Below the pieces are notes generated by a model. The model did no database searches, was not told the origin of the DNA, and was given only the letters and a program-made list of their open reading frames with translations. A DNA stretch of 64,000 nt from Ralstonia pickettii. Its GTDB lineage: Bacteria > Pseudomonadota > Gammaproteobacteria > Burkholderiales > Burkholderiaceae. The DNA lies in the NCBI RefSeq assembly GCF_016466415.2, contig NZ_CP066771.1, positions 2,046,001 to 2,110,000 on the forward strand, in the 5' to 3' direction. Below, one piece after another: positions 57,304-64,000 of the stretch (the stretch's first letter is position 1; each line of letters opens with the position of its first letter). The position numbers were made by a program, and so were the translations under genes.

Positions 57304-58010
57304 CGCTTCCCACGTTCGCGCGCCCCACTCTCGATCGCCCCTACCGGCTTGGCTTGCTGGGCGGCACGTTCGATCCGCCGCATATCGGCCACGTTGCGCT
57401 GGCCGAGCTGTGTATTGCCCGCCTCGACCTCGATGAACTGCTGTGGATTCCGACCGGCGTGTCCTGGCAGAAGGCGGCTGACATCACACCAGCACCGCTA
57501 CGCTTCGCGATGACCGAGCTGGCCGCCCGTTCGGTCCTCGGAGGCCACGCCCGTGTCCATGTCAGCAGCATGGAAGTCGACCGCCACGGCCCGAGCTACA
57601 CCATCGACACCGTGCGCGAATTGCGCGGCGTCTACGGCCCGGATACCTCCATGGCGTGGCTCATGGGGGCCGACCAGCTCGTCGGCCTGGACACCTGGCA
57701 CGGCTGGCAAGACCTGTTCGAATACGTCCACCTGTGCGTCGCCACACGCCCGGGTTTCGACCTTCAGGCATTGCATGTGCCGGTACAGCGCGAACTCGAT
57801 GTGCGCCGCGGCGACACGGCATTGATACAATGCGCACCCGCTGGCCATATGTGGATCGACCAGACCTTGGCCGTCGACCTGTCATCCACCCGCCTGCGCC
57901 AGCAGCTGGCCACCGGCGCACGCTGCGACGCCGACTTGCCGGCCGGCGTGGCGGACCTGATCCAATCGCATTCGCTGTACCGCCGCGCCAACGGCACGGT
58001 CAGTGCTTGA
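57300..58010 (+). CDS. nadD: Nicotinate-nucleotide adenylyltransferase
   Basis: Adenylylates nicotinate mononucleotide in NAD synthesis; 236 residues. The nucleotidyltransferase site is [17 protein letters not shown] (H-x-G-H), then [40 protein letters not shown] and the late [11 protein letters not shown]. The ATG at 57300 overlaps the hemF stop by 4 bp; a TTG two codons upstream is possible but unneeded. It heads a common housekeeping series nadD-rsfS-rlmH-maf-rng. Confidence 0.96.
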   Translation: MTLPTFARPTLDRPYRLGLLGGTFDPPHIGHVALAELCIARLDLDELLWIPTGVSWQKAADITPAPLRFAMTELAARSVLGGHARVHVSSMEVDRHGPSYTIDTVRELRGVYGPDTSMAWLMGADQLVGLDTWHGWQDLFEYVHLCVATRPGFDLQALHVPVQRELDVRRGDTALIQCAPAGHMWIDQTLAVDLSSTRLRQQLATGARCDADLPAGVADLIQSHSLYRRANGTVSA

Positions 58011-58081
58011 CCGCGTGATTGACCACATTCACGCCCTTTTTGACCTTTTTTCTCGCCCTTTAAACGTTCTTCTCACTCAGT

Positions 58082-58723
58082 ATGGATATTCGCAAACTAC
58101 AACGCGTGATCGTCGACGCGCTCGAAGACGTCAAGGCGCAAGACATCAAGGTCTTCAATACGACGCACCTGACCGAACTGTTCGACCGCACGGTCATTGC
58201 CAGCGGCACCTCCAACCGCCAGACCAAGGCCCTCGCCGCCTCCGTGCGTGACGCCGTCAAGGAAGCCGGCGGCCACATCATCGCCGTGGAAGGCGAAGAC
58301 GTGGGCGAATGGGTGCTGGTCGACTGCGGCGACGCCGTGGTCCACATCATGCAGCCGCAACTGCGCCAGTACTACAACCTCGAAGAAATCTGGGGTGACA
58401 AGCCGGTGCGCATCGAACTCGGCGGCACGGGCAAGCGTGGCCTGCCCAAGGCCAGCGAAGGCTACGACGACGAGGAAGACGAGGCCGAAGAGGTCACGCC
58501 CGCCAAGCGCCGGACCACCAAGCCGAAGCTGGCAGGCGAGCGCCCGACCAAGGCTGCAGCGCCGGCCAAGAAGGCGCCCGCCAAGACGGCTGCCAAGAAG
58601 CCCGCCACCAAGCGCGCGGCCGGCACGGGCAAGACCGCCACGAAGACGGCCACCAAAACCGCCGCAAAAACGGCCACCAAGACGGCAGCCAAGCGCGCGC
58701 CAGCCAAGAAGCGCGCGGCGTAA
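58082..58723 (+). CDS. rsfS: Ribosome silencing factor RsfS with long Lys/Ala-rich tail
   Basis: An RsfS (Iojap-like) factor that binds ribosomal protein uL14 on the 50S subunit and blocks subunit joining in stationary phase. Residues 1-117 hold the whole domain: VDALEDVKAQDIKVFNTTHL, TELFDRTVIASGTSNRQTKA, VEGEDVGEWVLVDCGDAVVH, IMQPQLRQYYNLEEIWGD. It continues for nearly 100 more residues: an acidic patch (DDEEDEAEE, 129-137), then a histone-H1-like Lys/Ala/Thr/Pro tail with KTATKTATKTAAKTATKTAA near 187-203. The usual length is about 105-130, so the tail doubles the protein. Confidence 0.94.
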   Translation: MDIRKLQRVIVDALEDVKAQDIKVFNTTHLTELFDRTVIASGTSNRQTKALAASVRDAVKEAGGHIIAVEGEDVGEWVLVDCGDAVVHIMQPQLRQYYNLEEIWGDKPVRIELGGTGKRGLPKASEGYDDEEDEAEEVTPAKRRTTKPKLAGERPTKAAAPAKKAPAKTAAKKPATKRAAGTGKTATKTATKTAAKTATKTAAKRAPAKKRAA

Positions 58724-58744
58724 CGTCTGGCAGACCGTCTCACC

Positions 58745-59215
58745 ATGCAGTTGCTGATCGTTGCCGTCGGGCACAAGATGCCGTCCTGGATCGAGGAAGG
58801 CTTCTCTGAATATGCCAAGCGCATGCCGCCCGAACTGCGCATCGAACTGCGCGAGATCAAGCCCGAGCAACGCTCGGGCAGCCGCACCGCCGCCACCGTC
58901 ATGCAGCTTGAAGCCGCGCGCATTGAAGCCGCGCTGCCCAAGGGCTGCCGCATGATCGCGCTGGATGAGCGCGGCAAGGACCTCACCACCGTCGCGCTGG
59001 CTGAATCGCTCACCGGATGGCAACAGGAAGGCGGCGACATCGCGTTCGTGATTGGCGGCGCGGATGGGCTGGACCCGGCACTCAAGGCAAAAGCCCGTAC
59101 GCTGATCCGCCTGTCGAGCCTGACGCTGCCCCACGGCATGGTGCGTGTGCTGCTGGCCGAGCAGCTCTACCGCGCATGGAGCATCACGCAGAACCACCCG
59201 TATCACCGCGTATGA
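58745..59215 (+). CDS. rlmH: 23S rRNA (pseudouridine1915-N3)-methyltransferase
   Basis: A SPOUT-class methyltransferase RlmH of 156 residues that methylates pseudouridine 1915 in helix 69 of 23S rRNA. Blocks: [71 protein letters not shown] and the C-terminal [20 protein letters not shown], which contains the substrate-contacting end. It lies 21 bp after rsfS, and its stop overlaps the maf start. Confidence 0.96.
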   Translation: MQLLIVAVGHKMPSWIEEGFSEYAKRMPPELRIELREIKPEQRSGSRTAATVMQLEAARIEAALPKGCRMIALDERGKDLTTVALAESLTGWQQEGGDIAFVIGGADGLDPALKAKARTLIRLSSLTLPHGMVRVLLAEQLYRAWSITQNHPYHRV

Positions 59216-59835
59216 CCATGGATGCACACGGCGCGCCTCACCTCTATCTCGCCTCGCAAAGCCCGCGCCGACAGGAACTGCTGCGCCAGATCGGCGCGCG
59301 CTTCGAGCTGCTGCTCGCCAGCGACGATGAAGATGCGGAAGCGCTGGAAGCCGAGCTCCCCGGCGAGACGCCCGACGACTACGTTCAACGTGTCTGCGCA
59401 TTGAAGGCGCAGGCGGCTGTGCGTCGCCGCACTGCACGCAACCTCCCCGCTTTGCCGATCCTCACGTCTGACACGACGGTGTGCCTGGGCGGCGAGATCC
59501 TCGGCAAACCCGCTGAAGCAGCCGACGCCCACCGCATGCTGCGCGGCATGTCAGGGCGCGAACACCGCGTGCTGACCGCCGTCACCGTCGTCAAGGCCGA
59601 CGGCACGCCGATGCACGCGCTGTCCGTTTCGGACGTGCGCTTTGCCGTGCTGACGGACAACGACATCGCCCGCTACATCGCCAGCGGCGAGCCCTTTGGC
59701 AAGGCGGGCGCGTACGGCATCCAGGGGCGCGCAGCCGCCTTTGTGGCCCATATTTCGGGAAGCTATTCGGGTATCATGGGTCTACCCCTGTTCGAGACCG
59801 CCGCACTGCTCGCACAGGCGGGCATCACGCTGTGA
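59212..59835 (+). CDS. maf: Maf-family nucleoside triphosphate pyrophosphatase
   Basis: A Maf-type pyrophosphatase of 207 residues that hydrolyses non-canonical or excess nucleoside triphosphates (dTTP/UTP-type given its neighbour rng, as in E. coli yhdE-rng). Blocks: [80 protein letters not shown] and [14 protein letters not shown]. The ATG at 59212 overlaps the rlmH stop; a second ATG lies at 59218. Confidence 0.94.
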   Translation: MTMDAHGAPHLYLASQSPRRQELLRQIGARFELLLASDDEDAEALEAELPGETPDDYVQRVCALKAQAAVRRRTARNLPALPILTSDTTVCLGGEILGKPAEAADAHRMLRGMSGREHRVLTAVTVVKADGTPMHALSVSDVRFAVLTDNDIARYIASGEPFGKAGAYGIQGRAAAFVAHISGSYSGIMGLPLFETAALLAQAGITL

Positions 59836-59976
59836 ATCACGCTGTAACTCGCGCTCTCTGACCGGCCACCGATGCACGCGCCGGACAGCGTGCGAGGGCC
59901 GGTTTCATGACACGCTTCGGGCAACCCTGTCCGGCCCAGAGGCGGGTGCTGAAACCCGCTCTCCTGGTACCTCTCC

Positions 59977-61446
59977 ATGTCCGAAGACATCCTCGTCAAT
60001 ATCACGCCGCAAGAAACGCGCGTGGCTATCGTCCAGCAAGCCGCCGTTCAGGAGCTTCACATCGAGCGCACGCTGACGCGCGGCCTGGTCGGCAACATTT
60101 ACCTTGGCAAGGTGGTGCGCGTGCTGCCTGGCATGCAGTCGGCCTTCATCGACATCGGGCTGGAGCGTGCGGCGTTCTTGCATGTGGCTGACATTTGGCA
60201 CCCGCGCGACGCGAAGGACGCGCCGCCCACACCGCAAGTCGCCATCGAGAAGACGCTCTTCGAAGGTCAGGCGCTGATGGTCCAGGTCATCAAAGACCCG
60301 ATCGGCACCAAGGGCGCACGGCTGTCCACCCAGGTGAGCATCGCCGGCCGCACGCTGGTGTATCTGCCGCAAGACCCGCACATCGGTATCTCGCAGAAGA
60401 TCGGCAATGAGGCCGAGCGTGAAGCGCTGCGCGCACGGGTGACCGCCATGGTGCCCACCGAAGAACGCGGCGGTTTCATTGTGCGCACGATCGCCGAGGA
60501 GTCGACCGACGAGGAACTCGCCAACGACGTCGCTTACCTGCGCAAGATCTGGGCGACCATCCGCCACAACGCGACAACCCTGCCCGCCCCGTCGATCCTG
60601 TACCAGGACCTGAATCTTGCCCAGCGCGTGCTGCGCGATTTCGTAACGGACGAAACGCGCAGCATCCAGGTCGATTCGCGCGAGAACCACCAGAAGCTCA
60701 TCGAATTTGCGCAGGAATACACGCCAGCCGTGGTCGATCGCCTGACGCACTACACCGGTGAACGGCCAATCTTCGACCTGTACAACATCGAGGCTGAAGT
60801 CGAGCGCGCGCTGTCGCGCCGGGTCGACCTGAAATCGGGCGGCTACCTGATGATCGACCAGACCGAGGCGATGACGACGATCGACGTCAACACCGGCGGT
60901 TACGTGGGCGCGCGCAACTTCGACGACACGATTTTCAAGACGAACCTGGAAGCGGCGCACACCATCGCGCGTCAACTTCGGCTGCGCAACCTGGGCGGCA
61001 TCATCATCATCGACTTCATCGACATGGAGTCCGCCGAGCATCGCGATGCGGTGCTCGCCGAACTGCGCAAGGCGCTGTCGCGCGACCGTACACGCATCAC
61101 GGTCAACAGCTTTTCGCAACTTGGGCTGGTGGAGATGACGCGCAAACGCACGCGCGAATCGCTCGCGCATGTGCTGTGCGAGCAGTGCCCGGTATGCCAG
61201 GGCAAGGGCCAGGTGAAGACGCCGCGCACGGTGTGCTACGACATCCTGCGCGAGATCATGCGCGAGTCGCGGCAGTTCAATCCGCGCGAATTCCGCATCC
61301 TCGCGTCGCAGTCGGTCATCGACCTGTTCCTGGAAGAAGAAAGCCAGCACCTCGCGATGCTGGGCGATTTCATCGGCAAGCCGATTTCACTGCAGGTGGA
61401 ATCGTCCGCGGCCAGCCAGGAGCAGTACGACATCATCCTGATGTAG
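59977..61446 (+). CDS. rng: Ribonuclease G
   Basis: A single-strand-specific endoribonuclease of the RNase E/G family, 489 residues, acting in 16S rRNA 5' maturation and mRNA decay. The S1 domain starts at RGLVGNIYLGKVVRVLPGMQ (about 29) and includes SAFIDIGLERAAFLHVAD. The catalytic Asp residues are in TTIDVNTGGYVGARNFDD and IIIIDFIDMESAEHRD. The zinc-link CEQCPVCQGKGQVKTPRT lies near 405. It has no RNase E-type degradosome scaffold. It lies 141 bp after maf. Confidence 0.96.
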   Translation: MSEDILVNITPQETRVAIVQQAAVQELHIERTLTRGLVGNIYLGKVVRVLPGMQSAFIDIGLERAAFLHVADIWHPRDAKDAPPTPQVAIEKTLFEGQALMVQVIKDPIGTKGARLSTQVSIAGRTLVYLPQDPHIGISQKIGNEAEREALRARVTAMVPTEERGGFIVRTIAEESTDEELANDVAYLRKIWATIRHNATTLPAPSILYQDLNLAQRVLRDFVTDETRSIQVDSRENHQKLIEFAQEYTPAVVDRLTHYTGERPIFDLYNIEAEVERALSRRVDLKSGGYLMIDQTEAMTTIDVNTGGYVGARNFDDTIFKTNLEAAHTIARQLRLRNLGGIIIIDFIDMESAEHRDAVLAELRKALSRDRTRITVNSFSQLGLVEMTRKRTRESLAHVLCEQCPVCQGKGQVKTPRTVCYDILREIMRESRQFNPREFRILASQSVIDLFLEEESQHLAMLGDFIGKPISLQVESSAASQEQYDIILM

Positions 61447-61467
61447 CACTGCGCCCAAGCGCGGCGG

Positions 61468-62859
61468 CTACGGCTTGACCGGGCTGCCGTGCGAAACCGA
61501 TGCGGCGGCCAGGGGTGCTTGCTCCCGCTCCGTCAGACGCGGAATCTGCTCGCGCATGGCGAGCAGTGCGGCGAGCACGACCAACATCACGGTCCCGAGC
61601 ATGGCCAGATAGGCCACCGAACCGCCAGCTGTGATGACGATCGCGCCGGCAAACGCGCTGAGGATGGCGCCCACGCGCCCAAATGCCACCGCGGATGCCG
61701 TGCCCGTCGCGCGCACCGCCGTCGGATAAACGTAGGCACACAGCGCATACATCGTCGATTGCACCGCGTTGACAAACAGGCCGTGCAGCCCAAGGCCGAC
61801 GATCAACAGATTCGTGTTCAGCTTGGCGTCGACGCCCTGCAACGCAAAGGCGCTCGCGGCCGCGCCCACGCAACACAGCGCCATTGGCCAGCGCGAACCC
61901 CATCGGGCGATCGTCACCGCGCAAGCCAAAGCGCCGATCACGCCGCCAAGGTTGTACGCGGTCAGCCCCGAGCCCGCCACGCTCACGCTCAAACCTTCTG
62001 AAGCGAGCATCGTCGGCAGCCAACTGAACGCTGCGTACACAGCGAGCAGGCACATGAAAAACGCTGCCCAGAGCGCAATCGTGTCACGCGCTTGGCCCGG
62101 CGCGAAGAGGGAGCGGAAACTTGCGTGTTGAATGACCTTCTGGCCAGCCACATCGGCAAACACCGCGTTGGCGGGCACATCGCGCTCCATCTTGGTCAGC
62201 AGCTGCGCCAGTCGCGGCCAATCCGACTGGCGGCGCGCCAGGAAGCGCGGTGACTCGGGCAGCGCGGCCACCAACACAAATCCAAGCACGAGCGGTAGCG
62301 CACCGCCAATCCAGAACAGCCCGCGCCAGCCATAGAGCGGCAGCACTTGGCCGGCAAACAGGCCCGCCAGCATCCCGCCCAACGGCACGCAGACGATCGT
62401 GGCCGTCACCGCCAGCGTGCGGCGACGCCCAGGCGTGAACTCCGCCGTCATCGTCGTGGAGCTTGGCAGCGCGCCGCCAATGCCCAGGCCCGCGATGAAT
62501 CGCAGCGCGGCAATCGTGGCCACGTTGGGCGCAAACCCGATCGAGCACGTCGCTACGCCAAACAGAAACACGCTGCCGATCAGCGCCAAGCGTCTCCCGA
62601 AGCGGTCGGCAAACAAGCCCGCCAACGCGCTGCCCAGCCCCATGCCGATGAGGCCCGCTGCCACCGCCGGGGCAAACGCGTTGCGCGTGATGCTCCATTC
62701 CTTGATCAGCACGGGGATGGCAAAACCAATCAACTGGCCGTCAAAGCCGTCCATGACGATGGCGAAGGCCGCAAGCAGCACCGCCATCTTCTGCGCGAGG
62801 GAAAACGGCCCATCATCGAGGACGGTGCCGATATCGACCGTGGTGGGGTTCTGATTCAT
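61468..62859 (-). CDS. MFS transporter, aromatic acid:H+ symporter family
   Basis: A 463-residue major facilitator with 12 helices. The AAHS-family opening is FAIVMDGFDGQLIGFAIPVL (Asp pair in helix 1, as in PcaK/BenK). FADRFGRRLALIGSVFLFGV is the loop 2-3 motif. PESPRFLARRQSDWPRLA is the family's central loop. The ATG at 62859 has a CGGAGG site. It likely imports an aromatic or organic acid; the exact substrate is not visible. It converges with rng and is 146 bp from panE on the same strand. Confidence 0.9.
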   Translation of the reverse strand: MNQNPTTVDIGTVLDDGPFSLAQKMAVLLAAFAIVMDGFDGQLIGFAIPVLIKEWSITRNAFAPAVAAGLIGMGLGSALAGLFADRFGRRLALIGSVFLFGVATCSIGFAPNVATIAALRFIAGLGIGGALPSSTTMTAEFTPGRRRTLAVTATIVCVPLGGMLAGLFAGQVLPLYGWRGLFWIGGALPLVLGFVLVAALPESPRFLARRQSDWPRLAQLLTKMERDVPANAVFADVAGQKVIQHASFRSLFAPGQARDTIALWAAFFMCLLAVYAAFSWLPTMLASEGLSVSVAGSGLTAYNLGGVIGALACAVTIARWGSRWPMALCCVGAAASAFALQGVDAKLNTNLLIVGLGLHGLFVNAVQSTMYALCAYVYPTAVRATGTASAVAFGRVGAILSAFAGAIVITAGGSVAYLAMLGTVMLVVLAALLAMREQIPRLTEREQAPLAAASVSHGSPVKP

Positions 62860-63005
62860 GCGGGCCTCCGCTGGGACGGCACACATGCGAAAGCGCAACG
62901 CCATACCAGCGTCGCGCTCACCCATCTGGAACTGCTCATCATGGTTTGTCTCCGTTGAAGTGGCGTCTGCGCGCCATCGAATGAAAGCTTGGGTTGCTCG
63001 GCCCG

Positions 63006-63953
63006 CTAATGCTCCTGCTGGTGTGCCGCCTGCGCCTGTACCTGCACCAACCGCACGAGCTGCATCAAGGTCTCGGTGTGCGGCACGGGCACGCCATGCC
63101 GCCGCGCCGTCGCTACCACGGCGCCATTGATGGATTCGATCTCGGTCGGGCGACCGGCCAGCACGTCCTGCAGCATCGATGGCTTGTGCCCGCGATGCGC
63201 GACGATGGCGTGCCGTACGTTGTCGTTCACCTTTCCGGCATCAACGGTAATGCCGCTGGCGCACGCCACGGCCAGCACTTCGTCTACGATGGTCAGCGCC
63301 AGCGCCGGGCCGTCTTCTACCGCCCCCAGCGCATCGACGGGCCGGTTCAGCACCGTACACAGCGGGTTGAGTGCGGCATTGAAAGCGACTTTCTCCCACA
63401 CGGCGCCCCACACGTTGGCATCGGCCTGGCAGTTCAGGCCTGCTGCGGACAGCACATCCACCACGCGTGCGAGTATCGCGGGCCGCTCGCCGTCAGCGCT
63501 CATCAGGCGGATCTCGCCCGTGCCATTTGAGCGCACGTGGCCCGGGCCAACCAAATCTGCCGGCCACGTCGTGACGCCAACAAAGATGCGCTCTCGCTGC
63601 ACCATCGAAGCCAGCGCCTCCACATTGCCCAGCCCGTTCTGCAGCGTCAGTACATGTGTCGCTGGGCCAATCAGATGACGCACGCTCGCCACTGCGGCGC
63701 GTGTGTGCATGGACTTGGTGAAGACGATCAGCAAGTCCGGCACATCGGCCGCATCGCCCGGACGCAGCGCCTGCAGGTTGCCGACATGACGGTCGCCCCA
63801 ATCGGTTTCCAGCCGCAAACCGCGCGCGGCGATGGCGTGCAGATGTGCATCGTTGATGTCGAGCAGCGTGACATGCTGGTCGGCTTCGGCCAGCAACCCG
63901 CCAAACAGCGAGCCCATCGCGCCCGCTCCAAGAATGGCGATCTTCATCGGCAT
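63006..63953 (-). CDS. panE: 2-dehydropantoate 2-reductase family protein
   Basis: A ketopantoate-reductase-type NADPH enzyme of 315 residues. The Rossmann motif IAILGAGAMGSLFGGLLAEA is at the start, TKSMHTRAAVASVRHLIGP and QNGLGNVEALA in the middle, and VWEKVAFNAALNPLCTVLNR (with the catalytic Lys) later, then EIESINGAVVATARRHGVPV near the end. PanE makes pantoate for coenzyme A; paralogues with other ketoacid substrates exist, and the neighbouring aromatic-acid transporter leaves that possibility open. The ATG at 63953 or the one six bases further in may be used. Confidence 0.85.
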   Translation of the reverse strand: MPMKIAILGAGAMGSLFGGLLAEADQHVTLLDINDAHLHAIAARGLRLETDWGDRHVGNLQALRPGDAADVPDLLIVFTKSMHTRAAVASVRHLIGPATHVLTLQNGLGNVEALASMVQRERIFVGVTTWPADLVGPGHVRSNGTGEIRLMSADGERPAILARVVDVLSAAGLNCQADANVWGAVWEKVAFNAALNPLCTVLNRPVDALGAVEDGPALALTIVDEVLAVACASGITVDAGKVNDNVRHAIVAHRGHKPSMLQDVLAGRPTEIESINGAVVATARRHGVPVPHTETLMQLVRLVQVQAQAAHQQEH

Positions 63954-63959
63954 CTCAGC

Positions 63960-64000
63960 TCAGAACGGGTAGTGGCGCGGCGTGGTCTGCACCGTCATCC
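63960..64000 (-). CDS. C-terminal end of a gene continuing beyond the window
   Basis: On the minus strand the last bases read in one frame as MTVQTTPRHYPF followed by TGA, ending 7 bp before panE. The tight spacing and the plausible ending suggest the 3' end of an upstream gene in the same unit. Too little is present to name a family. Confidence 0.3.
   Translation of the reverse strand, partial: MTVQTTPRHYPF

Overview
The window is about 64 kb of high-GC, densely coded DNA with the gene content and gene order of a Burkholderiaceae chromosome, most probably Ralstonia or a close relative. Evidence for this includes the yicC-gmk-rpoZ-spoT-tRNA-greB order, pepN-fbp, a typical betaproteobacterial porin, a PHB-depolymerase-type esterase, an AAHS aromatic-acid transporter and PxpABC. 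The genus call is inference. Nearly all of the window is ordinary core or metabolic sequence.

Layout. (1) 1-5312: purine-catabolism block with a GntR regulator, an NCS2 urate/xanthine-type permease, 8-oxoguanine deaminase, allantoinase PuuE and OHCU decarboxylase UraD. (2) 5465-19300: porin, malic enzyme, a DUF4136 lipoprotein, PepN, Fbp, tRNA-Thr(CGT), a BON/LysM protein, an esterase, two small proteins, a LysR regulator with a divergent EamA exporter, and GreB. (3) 19416-29377: tRNA-Arg(ACG), the stringent-response cluster spoT-rpoZ-gmk-yicC, a Ser/Thr kinase and PP2C phosphatase pair, rph-rdgB-hemW, and tRNA-Ser(TGA). (4) 29437-33432: a small accessory-looking stretch behind tRNA-Ser with an orphan HicB-like/Ner-like regulator, a PAS-LuxR regulator, a C4-phage-type antisense RNA candidate in front of a small coiled-coil gene, a DUF2968 protein and a membrane-anchored hypothetical. 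(5) 33458-39548: a minus-strand pyroglutamate (5-oxoproline) operon, pxpB-pxpC-pxpA-DUF969-DUF979-periplasmic binding protein-pcp. (6) 39826-46314: a Bcr/CflA exporter and a complete nucleoside-type BMP ABC importer. (7) 46480-53978: DUF1232 protein, quinone oxidoreductase, methylglyoxal synthase, an atypical SDR, an EamA exporter, an NCS1 permease, upp, and a HerA-like ATPase. (8) 54152-61446: a housekeeping run of yebC, purD, hemF, nadD, rsfS, rlmH, maf and rng. (9) 61468-64000: an aromatic-acid MFS transporter, PanE, and the end of a gene that continues outside the window.

How genes work together. The first block imports oxidised or free purines, makes urate from 8-oxoguanine, and finishes ureide breakdown. 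The pxp operon appears to release pyroglutamate from peptides (Pcp), take it up (DUF969/979, perhaps helped by the binding protein) and open the ring with ATP (PxpABC). The ABC importer, the NCS1 permease and Upp together indicate active scavenging of nucleosides and bases.

The most unusual signal is at 31220-31440. An 80-nt RNA fold shows, in a hairpin loop, a sequence complementary to the ribosome-binding site of the gene just downstream. A second element of the fold is complementary to a site just upstream of that. Both target elements also occur in the same order upstream of the fold, followed by a strong terminator. This is the architecture of the phage P1/P7 C4 antisense RNA, here attached to an uncharacterised chromosomal gene.
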